NCBI GenBank assembly: GCA_010094025.1 | Contig: ML991778.1 | Span: 434,001-498,000 of the forward strand | From: Viridothelium virens | Lineage: Eukaryota; Ascomycota; Dothideomycetes; Trypetheliales; Trypetheliaceae | DNA: 64,000 nucleotides | Reading direction: 5' to 3' | Shown here: positions 48,320 to 59,932 of the stretch, piece after piece | Layout of the letters: every line of letters begins with the position of its first letter | Position numbering within the stretch: position 1 is the stretch's first letter | The notes under the pieces: generated by a model | What the model was told of the DNA's origin: nothing | Database searches by the model: none | The model's input: only the letters and a program-made list of their open reading frames with translations | Position numbers and translations under genes: made by a program

Positions 48320-50517
48320 ATGGATTCAGATGGAATGGACGGGATGGACATGAGTGGAATGGATATGGGGGATGGAATCCCAAGTCTTCCGTACATGCAG
48401 CAAATGTACTGGGCTGTCGTGGGAACAGTGATTGGCGTTGCTACAGTGTTCAACGTCCTGAATTGGATTAACTATCGCCTGAGGTAGGGGTTCCCATATT
48501 GAGAAACATGGGTTCAAGCTCTATAACATTCTGCAGATTGTCAGCTGCCAGGAGAGGTGTTGCAACACCAGCAAAGCCAAAATCATGGTTTTGGACGTGC
48601 TACGCAACGCTGACTGCAGTGACTCGGGAAGCGGCTTATGCTTCATTTGCCCCCATCCGAGTTCAGGGTTTCGCGCTGCGTTTTCCAAGGTTGGGGCGTG
48701 CTTCACTCATCCTCGGAAATGTTGTGGTCCTTCTCGTCCTCTGCTTCTACAAACTGGACCCGAAAGACCCCAATAGCTATGAAGATATTGGCTACCGAAC
48801 TGGATTCATCAACCTTTGCCAACTTCCACTACTTTTTCTGTTAGCCGGCAAGAACAACATCATTGGTGCTTTGACTGGCTTTAGCTATGAGAAGCTGAAC
48901 TGGATCCACCGTTGGGTTGCGCGGTGCTTGCTCCTCACCGTCACCATTCATATGGGATATTGGTTCGCGGACTGGGCGCCATATGACTACATTACGGTCA
49001 AAATCACGACTGATCAAATAACGCAGCGTGGCTTAATCGCGTGGGCGCTTCTACTTTGGCTAGTCTTTTCTTCTATGACACCGATTCGTGGCTGGTGCTA
49101 TGAATTCTTTGTCATACAGCACATCATCTCATTCTCTGCCTTTTTGGCCATTGTCTGGCTGCACGTCCCTGCCGGAACCGACGGACCAAGATACTGGGTA
49201 TACATATGCATCGCACTCGTCTGTCTTGATCGCCTCGCACGAGTCCTGCGAATCGCTTGGATCAACATTTCCTTCTTCCATCCCAAACAACGCAAGAACG
49301 CCCCCAATCCTGGCTTTCTTAGCTGCCAAGCCGAGTTCACACCCTTACCTCATGAGACTACTCGGATCACCATTAAGAACCCGCCGATCAGCTGGAAACC
49401 AGGGCAATTTGTCTTTCTCTCCTGTCATTCCGTCGTCCCACTACAAAGTCATCCGTTTACCATCGCCTCCATTCCTGAAGATGGGAAGCTGGAACTACTG
49501 GCAAAATCGAACAAAGGTGCTACCAAGTCTTTCTACCGCCATGCGTCTAAGAATGGTGGATTACCATCATCAACTGTGGATCTCAAAGTTGCACACGGCA
49601 AGATTTCCGCCATAGAGGGCCCATATGGACAGAGCCGGCCACTGCACCAATTTGACAGCATTGTGTTGTTCGCCGGAAGCACTGGCGCCACTTTTACAAT
49701 GCCTCTTATGCGCGACCTTGTAAGCTCGTGGAAGAAGGCCCGCGGAGGCGCTGGTGAGCGACGTGGCTTCTTGGCCAATCCGGAAGGAGCAGTCACAAGA
49801 CACATCCGATTCGTGTGGGTCGTGAAGAGCAAGGGCCAAATAGAGTGGTTTGCCAACCAGCTCACTGAAGTCGTACAGGACGTTGAAGAGCTTAGGAGAC
49901 TAGGCGCGGACGTGACGGTGGACATCAGTGTTTACGTGACTTGCGATGAGCTGTACATTTCCGAGCACAAGGGAACCAGCGGCGTCAAGCATGGTGTCGT
50001 GGAAGAAATCTCCAAGCCTAGCGGAGATACAGACAAGAAGCTATCCGAAAAAGTCGAGCAGCGTGAAGTGAAAGAGATGAGCTCAGAGACATCAAGCGAG
50101 CCGGGTGAGCAGCGCAAAGGCGGGTGCGGACCCAATGGCACATGTTGCTGCCGCGCTGCGGTTGACGACGGGGATGCAATTTCAGCCGCGGTCTGCAACT
50201 GCAATGCTTCCGAATCAGAGACCTCTTCGACGGTCGAAGCATCGTCCATAGCGCCAAGGAACTCTTCTTCTGAGCAGAAGAGGAGAAACCTGCTTGATCC
50301 AGCTGTCTCTGTCCTTGGGGGTCGGCCAAAGCCACGCAACATCATTCGCAAGACGCTGGAGCAGGCCCTCGGGGAGAGTGCGGTCGTCGTCTGTGGACCG
50401 AAGGGTTTGTGCGATGATGTCCGCTTGTCTACCGTCGCTCTCAGCAACGAGAGGGCGGTACACAAAGGGACGGGGGCACAGGGTATATTCTTGCTTACAG
50501 AGTATTTCGGCTACTGA
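48320..50517 (+). CDS. Ferric/cupric reductase with Mets N-terminus, 714 aa
   Basis: Exons 48320-48483 and 48537-50517 join in frame (YRLR then LSAARRG). It is a plasma-membrane metalloreductase of the FRE/NOX fold. The first span is WAVVGTVIGVATVFNVLNW. The two haem-ligand histidine pairs are H179/H193 (HRWVARCLLLTVTIH) and H250/H264 (IQHIISFSAFLAIVWLH). The FAD motif is HPFTIAS at 360-366, the NADPH loop LFAGSTGAT near 435, and CGPKGLCDD lies near the end. Two additions stand out. The extracellular N-terminus is a Ctr-like methionine segment (MDSDGMDGMDMSGMDMGDG). An insert in the NADPH domain at 580-611 has six cysteines (585, 591-593, 608, 610; CGPNGTCCC and CNCN). With ctr next door, it most likely reduces Cu(II) to Cu(I) for import, though Fe(III) cannot be excluded. 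Confidence 0.92.
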
Positions 50518-50962
50518 GGGTCTGGGTTTGAGTTTGAATTTTCGTAGATACCCTTATTTGGCGCAGCGCATATCGGAATGTGCTGTGGAATGCAGCATCA
50601 TGCGGAGAACGTATCTGATAGTTCTGCCTAGGTTAGGTAGGTAGAACAATGACGGACCAACTTTGGAACGTACCCATGACTGCATGTAATGTGCTCCAAA
50701 TTGGCCAATGACCTGAGCTCGGCATTGCATCTTCTAGCTGTAGGTATTTTCGCTTGTGGAGCCAGGGTGTACTTCTCGGCCGACAAGGAGCACCAGTGAC
50801 GTGCGATCATCATCCCTGCCAACACGTCGAAACACCAATCCCTCCGACCTCTGGAGCCTTTCTAATCATCGTTTGAAGCTTCCTCGAACGACTATTTGAT
50901 TATCTCGGAATGTGGAGAGAGCAACAATTCTCGGACGAGAACTTGAAGTACATAGAGATACG
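50518..50962. other. Intergenic, no gene seen
   Basis: Short region between the reductase and the short-chain dehydrogenase on the same strand. It holds an imperfect palindrome with TAGGTTAGGTAGGTAG near 50630-50644. Nothing coding was found. Confidence 0.6.
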
Positions 50963-52107
50963 ATGGCCCTCGATAAAGAGGCGCAAATAGATCATATGAA
51001 AGGCAAGCCAAAGCAGGCATCAAAAACTCAAGCTGCGAACCGGTCTGTCTTCTCGGCCATTATTTTTCCAATCTTTCGAAATTTCACAGAGCTGTTCGCA
51101 TTTATAAATCTTGGGTTGTTAATGGAAACTCTTCAAATTCTTTTCGGCATGTCTCCCAAATTCCAACCTGAAAAGGACATACCCAACCTTGCCGGAAAAG
51201 TCATTCTAGTCACTGGAGGTCAGCATTTCTTTTGTTGATAAACAAGCAAAGCTTATATGAGCAAGGCAATACTGGTCTGGGTAAAGAAACGATCCTTCAA
51301 CTCGCCAAACACGATCCAGCCAACATCTTCCTCGCCGCTCGAACACAGTCCAAAGCCGAAGCCGCCATAGCCGACATCCAAGAGCAAGTCCCTTCAGCCA
51401 AAATCACTTACCTCCCTCTCGACCTCGCCTCCTTCCCCTCCATCTCCCAAGCAGCGCAGACCTTCCAAACCCAATCCGACCGCCTCGACATCCTCATCCA
51501 CAACGCTGGCATCATGGCCGTACCCTATGCGCTTACCCCGCAAAACCACGAAATCCAATTCGGCACCAACCACCTCGGCCACTTCCTGCTCACCCGCCTG
51601 CTCCTGCCCACCCTCCTCGCCACCTCGCCGACCCCACGCGTCATCGCCGTCTCCTCCATCGCCCACGGCCTGGCGCCTCCCCCAGGCATCATCTACTCGG
51701 CCGAGCAGCTTGAGTCGTACGGCGCATGGCGTCGGTACGGGCAGTCGAAGCTGGCGAACATCCTGTTTGCGCGGGAGCTCGCGCGGCGATATCCCGAGCA
51801 GCTGACGGCGGCGGCGGTGCACCCCGGTATCATTGAGACGGAGCTGTATGCGAGCCAGAAGACGACGAATGTGGTGGTGCGGCAGATTGTCAAGGTGTTG
51901 GGGAAGACGCCGGTGTTTTTGACGAAGGAGGATGGAGCGCTGAATCAGTTGTGGGCGGCGACGATGGAGGGAGTGAAGAGTGGTGCGTATTATATACCGG
52001 TGGCGAGGGAGAATGGAGGCATTTATTGGCATGCGAGAAAGGACGGGTTGGCGAGGGAGTTGTGGGAATGGAGTGAGGCGGAGGTGAGGAGGTTTGGGTT
52101 TGAATGA
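50963..52107 (+). CDS. Short-chain dehydrogenase/reductase, 365 aa
   Basis: Exons 50963-51218 and 51266-52107 join in frame within the cofactor motif (VTGG then NTGLG), across a 47-nt intron. The classical SDR features are TGGNTGLGKE (residues 84 on) for NAD(P), HNAGIM, the catalytic Ser in VIAVSSIAHG, and Tyr243/Lys247 in YGQSKLANILFAREL, followed by VHPGIIETEL. The roughly 75-residue N-terminal extension includes a hydrophobic segment (LFAFINLGLLMETLQILFG) that could anchor it to a membrane, as in retinol dehydrogenase-like and WWOX-like SDRs. The substrate is unknown. The start at 50963 is the first ATG after the promoter; an in-frame GTG lies 17 codons upstream. GC content climbs strongly in the second exon. 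Confidence 0.88.
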
Positions 52108-52537
52108 GGATGGAATTGATCTCAGGGTATGAGCTCTGGATACGGCGGTGTCTAGATTGTGTATTTCTGATGCTATGAACAGTATCTGCCTATATAGATT
52201 AGCATTGTGGGACTCAGGCGAATCAGGCTTTGCATACCTACCTACCTAAAGGTATGGTTGATTACTTGACTAATTGAGCCGCTCCGCTTTAGACGGTTTG
52301 GCCGCAGTTTTAGCGAAAGTCGCACTCAAACGGCAGAATCCCACCGCACCGCCAAGCTCTTGGACCTCACTCACCGTGCTACCCTCACGCCTCCCACAAT
52401 CTGCCTTCCTTCTCGCCTCGCAACTCGGTACGAATTGGAAGTTATCTCTTCATTTGTTGGGATTCCATCTGACCAGTGAAGAGGAGCCGAATCCATAACC
52501 AAGTCTTCGGCGAGAGCTTGCGAGATCGTACGCCGAT
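52108..52537. other. Intergenic, leader of the NAC beta gene
   Basis: 430 bp between the dehydrogenase stop and the NAC beta start, including a repeat of CCTA units (CCTACCTACCTAAAGG) near 52239-52254. A 74-codon open frame here has no recognisable motif. Confidence 0.55.
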
Positions 52538-53336
52538 ATGGATACCGAAAAGTTAAAGCGGATGCAGCAATCCGTTCGGATTGGTGAGTTCAGTCCTTTC
52601 TGGATTGTGCATTCGTCATCGCTGTCCTAAAGCTCGAGCTGAGCTTCATGAACGATCTTTGCTGACCACATCTTCGCTAGGGTAAGCCTTCCCCTCAGTC
52701 ACCGAGTCCATGCGACACCGCTCTTCGTTCCTTTGACGTAACCTACGCGTTGCCTGTTCACATTTGCATTCCTCAGACTGCAGCTGATGTCTTTAATCTT
52801 CTAGCGGAAAAGGGACACCCAGGAGAAAAGTGAAGAAGGTCCACAAGAGCGCTGGCACCGATGACAAGAAGCTCCAAGCTGCCCTCAAGAAGACTAACGT
52901 CCAACCCATCCAAGCCATCGAGGAGGTCAATATGTTCAAAAGTGATGGCAACGTCATTCACTTCTCTGCTCCCAAGGGTATGCCAGATCGCATTCACCAA
53001 CCCTTCTGTCTCTTCTCCATTCAGCCCCCAAGTCTTAAAACATAGCCCCACTAACCCATTCTTCTCCTCGTAGTCCACGCTTCAGTCCCGGCCAACACCT
53101 TCGCCATCTATGGTGCTGGCGAAGACAAGGAGCTGACCGAGCTTGTCCCGGGCATCCTGAACCAGCTGGGGCCGGACTCGCTCGCCTCACTGCGCCGCCT
53201 TGCGGAATCCTACCAGAGCATGCAGAAGGAGAAGGGTGAGGATGGTGAAAAGAAGGATGGTGACGATGACGACGATATCCCTGAGCTCGTGGAGGGCACC
53301 AACTTTGAGGGCAGCAAGGAAGGGGAAGTAGAGTAG
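52538..53336 (+). CDS. EGD1: Nascent polypeptide-associated complex subunit beta, 160 aa, with 1-nt exon
   Basis: Exons 52538-52583, 52681 (one base, G), 52805-52977 and 53074-53336 give 160 residues, the usual length. NAC beta (BTF3) pairs with NAC alpha at the ribosome exit tunnel and shields nascent chains. The near-invariant start [20 protein letters not shown] is assembled from the first three exons, with RRKVKKVHK, the ribosome-binding motif, next. The NAC domain follows ([34 protein letters not shown]), then a [16 protein letters not shown] tail. Splicing directly from 52583 to 52805 shifts the frame and hits a stop within a dozen codons. The single G, flanked by CGCTAG and GTAAGCC, restores ATT GGC GGA. 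The rest of the frame confirms the arithmetic (46+1+173+263 = 483 nt). Confidence 0.92.
52681..52681 (+). other. One-nucleotide micro-exon of the NAC beta gene
   Basis: Base 52681 sits between an acceptor (TTCGCTAG, with a CTGAC branch site about 18 bases earlier) and a donor (GTAAGC). Removal of intron 52584-52680 first would create a normal donor junction TTGG/GTAAGC for the second intron, 52682-52804. The base completes the second-position G of a conserved Gly codon. Confidence 0.75.
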
Positions 53337-53907
53337 GGTATGAACCGCATACGCTCTCAGCGATCAACAATGGAGGATCAGGGACTGTATGATGGATGGT
53401 AAGATTGGATGTAGAACTTCTGAGCAGGTGGTTGTGGTGTGACGGGAGCTTGATTCACCATGCACCCTATCTGTCTCCAGGGATCGATGTCCTACAAAAC
53501 TTTTCACCTTAGCAAATCATGAAGGCGGTACCATAGGCTTTAAGGCGTTTTATATCAGTCCGAAATATGCATTCGGCTTTGAAACACGCTAACATTCTTG
53601 CTCAAACTGTGGTCTTTCTAATTGCTAAACATTAAGAGCTATACCGACGGGATTCGTTCTTTGGAATGTCAACCAACAGAACATTAGATTCGCCCTAAGA
53701 TCCGAAACGCCAATGTGATGATCGCCCTACGTCCGAGAGTAATAGGGTCGACAGAAGCCCTGTCCACTTGAGAAATTCACATCACTGACCCAGATTGAAC
53801 CCCATCAAATAGGCATCTCCTCCATCCGCCATATATTCCAAAGACCAATAGCTTCAATACTCCACATCCCATTTCCTGCAAAAGCAACACAAAATACTCA
53901 ATCCACA
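53337..53907. other. Convergent intergenic region, no gene seen
   Basis: This lies between the 3' ends of NAC beta (plus) and the large WSC protein gene (minus). No motif was recognised. Confidence 0.6.
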
Positions 53908-56900
53908 TTACCCGACCTGCATCACAACTGCCACCCTCGAACACGTCTGCACCACCTCCTGCGTACACGGACAACCCACCCCCAACGTCTGATTCCGCAT
54001 AAACGTACTGATGACGCTCGTACTCACAAACCCTGTTCCCGCTCCGAAGCCTCGCCCCGGCGGTGGCGCCTGTGCCTGACCGTCCGTGGCCTCCGAGACA
54101 AGCGGCACCGGGGCCTGGACCTGACCGTCGCTGGCTTCGGATGCGAGGGCGGACGACGACGCCGGCGGAGAGTGAGAAGGTTTCTTGGTGCACTCGTGGC
54201 AGGGCTCGGTGGTGGTGATGGTCACTGGGCCGGAGAGGGGGGGACCTGTGGACGGAGGTGGGTTCGTGGGGGAGGAAGGTGGTGAGTATGGGATAGCGGG
54301 GGAGGAAGGAGCATTGGAACTGGTCATGATGGCGGGGCTGCCTGAGATCGAAGTTCCAGGGCTCACGAGCGAGGTCGTAGGCGCTGTAGGGTTGAGCGTA
54401 GGCGTGGTGGTCCATGGGATTGGCGACGAAACTGGTGCCGGAGTCGATCCTGGCGCTGAGTTTGAGTAGGTTTGAAGCGCGGTTGGAGTTGGGCAGACTG
54501 CAGAGAATGGAGTTGTAGAACTGTCAACGACGACAGCTGAGGGGCCTAAGCTAATCGTATGCACCCCTGCTGTACCTGAGATTGTTTGAGGGACGCCCCC
54601 AGCTGTTAGAGTGGCGGTGCCAATGGTCAATGGCTGGCCGCTTAATGCTGTATACAAACCTCCGCCAACAGTAAAAGATGCACCGGTGATGACAGATGTC
54701 GTCACACTGCATACAGCTGGCGTAGACGCGGGTACCGAAGAACCAAAAGAACCGGTGCCGGGGGTTGTTGAGGTCGTTACAAAGGCGCTTGATGCGCTCA
54801 TGCTCGGCGTAGAGTTTAAGCCCGGTGCAGTGCTTGCACCCGGAATGGTATTTGCACCCAGAGTAGTGCTTGGGGTCAGACTACTGCCTGTTCCTAGTGT
54901 AGTACTGGTCTGCGACGCAGTATTGGCGCCTGGTGTAGTGCTTGAGCTGGGCGAAGTGGCTGTACCTAGGCTATTATTTGTACCGGGTGTAGTGCTTGTG
55001 CTCGGCGTCGTGCTGACACTCGGTATTGTGCTTGCCCCAACACTAACGCTTGCGCCTAGGCTACTACTTGTGCCTATTGAAGTGCTTGTATACGATGCAG
55101 TGCCAGTGCTCGACATCGTGCCTGCACTCGATCCGTTGGTTACACTCCATATGACAGTTACACCCGACGTGCTACTCATGCTGGACATCGGGGTAAGGCT
55201 TGATGTACTGCTCAGACCTGACGTACTGGTTGGGGCTGGAGTGCTGCTTGAGCCTGGAGTGCTGCTTGGGCCTGCAGTGCTGCTCGAGCCTAGTATACTG
55301 CTTGGAGCTGACGTACCGTTTAAAGCTGATGTGCTGCCTGGACCCGGCGTGCTGCTCGAACTTGGCGTGATGCTTAGACCTGGCACACTGCTCGAATTCG
55401 GCGTGCTGCTTGAAGCTAGTATGCTGCTTGGACTCGATGCGCTACCCGAACCTAACGTGCCGCTCGAACCTAACGTACTACTCAGACCTGACGTGCTGCT
55501 CGGAATTGACATGCTGCTTGGAGCTAGCGTGCTGCTCAGGCTCGATGCACTACCTATACCTGACGTATTGGCCGAGCCTGTCGTACCGCCTGTGGATAGC
55601 GTACTACTCGTGCTCAGCATGCTGCCTGTGTTCGGTGTGCTGCTTGTGCTCGGGGTGTTGCTCATCCCAGGGGTGCTGCTCAGGCCTGATGTGCTGCTCG
55701 CACCTGGTATACTGCTCACGCTTGTACTTGATGTGACTGACGGGCTGTTGGTAAAACTGCTGCTAGGCAGACCAGTCGTATCGAGGGTACCACTAGTTGA
55801 AGCCGAAGAGCTCCCCACAGAACTAGCTACCAACGAAGTAGTGGTCGATAGAGAACTAGGAGAAGATGTGTTAATGCTGACTGGACTTGTAGTACCTGTA
55901 CCAGAGCTGGTCGAGCTTAGATTGACTGAAGAAGTGGGAATCGACGACAACGACGTCGACAAAGAAGCTGTCCCTGAATTTGAGCTGCTGCCAATGATAA
56001 TGCCTGAGGAAGAGGTAGAAGATGTAACGGAACCAGAAGTGCTACTGAGAGCGATAGAGGTATAATTGCTGCCCGTAGACAAAACGCTACTCCCAAGGCT
56101 CGTCAAACTACCGAAATTGGTGCTGGAGGATACGGTAGAAGTTGACGAAGCACCTGGCACCGTAGAGGTAAGACTGCCCGTGATCGACGACATAACACTT
56201 CCGGTGCTGGTCAGGCCACTTGTACTGGGACTACTAGGTACTTGAGTGTTGGAGATAGCATTGGAGGTAGGGCTGAAACTGTTTGAGCTCAAGCTAGTCG
56301 AAGGTAAATTTGTCGGGCCTACGGAGCTTATTGACCACGAGCTGTTACCTGCAGGACCTGCGGAGGTGATACTGGAGCTCACCGACTGGACACTCAGAGA
56401 ACTTCCCTGAGTTGAAGGTGCAAGGGATACTGATTGACTGGAGCTGCTAGAGTTCAGGCTATTGGTACTTGTCGTTGGAGATACCGCCGCCAGTGTGCTA
56501 GAGCTCACAAACGAATTCGACGGACTTAGCGGTTGTGAACTTGTCGTGAGTGAGGATAATGGTATCGAGCTGGCAGAGACCGGTGTGGAGCTGCCGATCG
56601 AAGTAGTGCTAATTTGTCCGGAACTGGCCGAAGATGTGCTTGGCTTCATTCTGAACGCGAAATTAACGCCGGGTTTTGGTCCAACATTCCCTTCGTCGGT
56701 CTTCATATAACAAGTTCCACCTTGCACTACGTATGAAACTGCTATACAGCTCACTGTACCACTGCAAAGGTCGATGCAATCGTAGACTGAAGGCTGGCTT
56801 GTGACGTTTCCAAGGCCCGCGCCATTGCTGTCGTAGTCGCAGAGGAGAGTGTAATTGTAGCCAAAAGAGTCAAGATATTGTGTGTTGTTGGCAGCGGGGC

Positions 56901-59900
56901 ATGAAGTTGGGACAGGAACGTTTGAGGAGATTGGACTTGTGCTACTGCTGCTTGCTTGCAGAGATGCGCTGGTACTGATACTAGTAGAGACCGACGTTAT
57001 GGACGTCATTGTACTACTTATAGTGCTTGTGGTGCCCTGCAAGCTGGAAGAGGTGGTTGATAAATTTGTCGATACCGAGTTCAGCTGAGATGCTGTGTTC
57101 GAGGTTGCAGAAGACGCTGTCAATGAGCTGGAACTACTGCTTTGCGGGACGGTGGCGGTGGTATTGCTCCAGGTAGTAGCAAAATCGATAGATGTAGGAA
57201 GGCTTGATGACGAGATGATGCTGCTACCCAAAGTTGAGGTAGTACTCACAGCGGAACTGCTCGAGGACGAAATTGTACTGCTGCTCAACGTTGAAGTACC
57301 GCTCAGCACAGAGACACTGCCTGAAGTGGAGGTGCTGCTTAGGGTCGAGGTACTCGAGGCTAATGAGCTGCTTGAGGACAATGTGCTGCTCGAGGATAAT
57401 GTGCTGCTCGAGGTCGACATATTACTTAAAGTCGGAGTACTGCTCGAGGTCAAGGTACTGCTTACTGTCGTGGTGCTCGAGGCCAAAACGCTGCTCAGGG
57501 TTGAGGCACTGCTTGAAGTCGGCGTGCTGCTTGAGCTCCAGGTACTCCACGACACTGTGTCGCTCCATGTTGAGGTATCGCTTGAGGTCGATGCGCCACT
57601 CCAGGTCCAGGTGCTCGGCGACACTGCACTGCTCAGTGATGAGGTAGTGCTTGAGGTGTAGGTACTACCTGTCGTCGAGGTGCTGCTGCTTATGGTCGAA
57701 GTGCTGCTCGAGGTCGAAGTGCTGCTTGCCATCGAGGCGCTACTTGTCGTCAAGGTACTGCTTGGGGTCGAGGTACTGCTTGAGGTCGAGGTGCTACTCG
57801 TTGTTGAGGTGCTGCTGGAGATCGAGGTGCTACTTATCGTCAAGGTAGTGCTTGAAGTCGAGGAACTGCTTAAGGTCGAGGTACTGCTTGAGATCGGGGA
57901 ACTGCTTAAGGTCGAGGTGCTACTTGTCGTCGAGGTACTGCTTGGGTTCGAGGAACTGCTTGAAGTCGAGGTGCTACTTGTCGTCGAGGTACTGCTTGAG
58001 ATCGAGGTGCTTGAGGTCAACGTACTGCTCGAGGACCAAATACTCGAGGACACAGTGCTGCTCCATGTTGAAGTACTGCTCAGAGAAGAGCTCGAACTCG
58101 AACTGGAGAGCGAAGGGGAACAGCTTCCCCCAAACTTGCTCGATAAGATGGCAAAGTTCACATTCGAATTCGAGTTGATTGTGCCTTGATCGCTCTTCTG
58201 GTAGCAGGTACCACCTGGCTGATTTGCTGGCGTATACGAAACTGCAACACACCCGGGCGAGCCTGTACAATTCGATACACAAGCCGCAAAGTTTGCCTGC
58301 GACGTCACTAAACCCATTCCGCTACCATCGCTATCTTTGCTGCACAAGACTACATAAGCCGTGTCTGAAGAGTCGGTATATGTAGTGCAGTTGGCATCAG
58401 GGCAAGTAATCGAGGATCCGGTCGCACTGGCCGCGCTAGAGGTAGAAGACGTGCTTGAGGAAGGCGTTGAACTTGAGCTTGTAGCTGTTATTGATACACT
58501 GCTGCTGGAACTCGACACGGGGCAGTAGTAAATGTCAATGGTGCCGAACCCTCCGCATTGTTCAAAAGGGTTGCCTGAACACGCGTAGGTCCGGTCAGAG
58601 CAGGTGAGACCTTGAGAATTGCCGGGCTGAACGAGGGCGTGTGGAGGCTGGATAGAGTAATCGCAATAGCATTCTTGGCCATATTCGACGCCGAAGTATG
58701 TGTAGCCTCCGCCCCTACAGGCAATTCCACATTCTTCAATTGTCATGTTAGCTGTAGAAAGTTGATTTTGTCGATACTGTAAAGTCCTTCCGCCTCCGTT
58801 GTCGTCATAACACCCCTGGAACGTGCAATTTTCCGCGGTCGCTGGAACAGTAGGTGTTGGAGTATGGGTAGCTGTTATTGTGCCGCCAGGTGTATGTGGA
58901 TTCGTGTTGCAGTCCCCATCGACACATTCTGGTATAGTACTTGTATAGCTCGTAGTATGACCAGCACTGTCAGTGGTCACAACGAAGCTGTACGTAGTCG
59001 CAGTTGTGATCGGCCCATAATAGGTATACGAACTCGTGGAACCAGCCGCATTGACAGTCTGCACCGCAGTCGCTGGGCCATTGTAAGTGCAAGTTGCAGT
59101 CTGTGTAGGGGGAGTGTATGGCGGTGCATTGAGCTCATAAAGCCCACCGCGGTACCAGCCACCGCAAGCTTCGGCCAGATTTCCTGGACAGCACATGTAG
59201 CATTCGGCTTGGCAAGGTACCGAGTATGAGCCTGAGTTGATTGTGTTTCCGCAGAGACATTGGTTTGCATCTTCCACTGCAAAATAAGTGTAGCCACTGC
59301 AGAAATCTGCGCACAATTCTACGGTGTTTGTGTAGTTCTGGAAACTTGGACCATCCAAAAGCAAGTTGGGATAGCCTTGGTCGAGAAAGCAACCAATGTA
59401 AGCGTAATTTCCCGCTTGAGGCACGACTTGCGAGTCAGTCACATAATCGTAGCTTCCTGTGTCGGATGGTGCAGCGGCCGTGGTTGTTTGGCCTGGCTTC
59501 GAATACATATCCAAAGTATTCGCGCCTCCACAAAATTCCTGGATCTGTGTCAATTTTGTCACGCAAGGCATCCAGTGGACTCACCGAATGATCTCCAAAG
59601 CAGCTATATGTGTTGTCTGTGCAGGACAATCCAGACTCAGTAAGAACTTCATGACTGTAAGGGTCTACAGTATCTCCACATTGACATGTATTTCCATTCT
59701 CGACACCCATGTAATTGTAGCCTTGGCAGTAAGAAGCACAGTATTCAACTGTCATATTAGCGGTTGTGAGATACCGTCCTTGGAGCGCTCTCGTTGCGAC
59801 ATCGTTGTAGCAGCCGAACCAGCTGAATCCATATCCAGGATTGACCACTGTCCTTTGCGCGGATGCTGAATGGAAACTTGAAAAGAAGGCAAAGAAAGGA

Positions 59901-59932
59901 GTGAACGCAGCAATGGCAATGCGGAATTTCAT
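53908..59932 (-). CDS. Giant mucin-like WSC/PAN cell-wall protein, about 1,992 aa
   Basis: Exons 59932-59585 and 59538-53908 join in frame inside the first WSC domain (CFGDHS then EFCGGANTLDMY). A signal peptide (IAIAAFTPFFAFFSSFHSASA) precedes three WSC domains at about residues 35-130, 158-255 and 350-455, each with the eight-cysteine pattern (WFGCYND, IGCFLDQGYPNLLL, FQGCYDDNGGGRT). Two PAN/apple-like domains follow (about 494-579, CVAVSYTPANQPGGTCYQKS; and 996-1077, CIAVSYVVQGGTCYMKTDEG). They are separated and followed by long Ser/Thr-rich stretches that would be heavily O-mannosylated. A small all-beta-looking repeat domain lies near 1725-1797 (FTVGGGLYTALSGQPLTIG). The end carries a few Cys and no clear membrane anchor. 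WSC domains bind glycans, and such stalked proteins act as wall sensors or adhesins. The repeats may vary in number between strains or be miscounted in assembly. Confidence 0.85.
57250..58095 (-). repeat. Degenerate microsatellite-like Ser/Thr repeat within the WSC gene
   Basis: The DNA is a dense array of short, imperfect units (plus strand GTCGAGGT, CTGCTCGAGG, GTACTGCTTGAGG) that encode Ser-Thr-Ser tracts on the minus strand. The reading frame is preserved throughout, so length changes seem to occur in multiples of three. Similar but more diverged units fill 54800-56650. The repeat also creates long stop-free frames on the opposite strand, which are artefacts. Confidence 0.75.

Noticed and set aside
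54611-56065. 484-codon open frame on the plus strand, with repeated Val-Leu-Leu patterns
   Set aside because: It lies antisense to the Ser/Thr repeats of the WSC gene, whose short repeat unit lacks stops in several frames. It has no domain and only low-complexity hydrophobic repeats. The same holds for 57095-57661 and 57680-58189.
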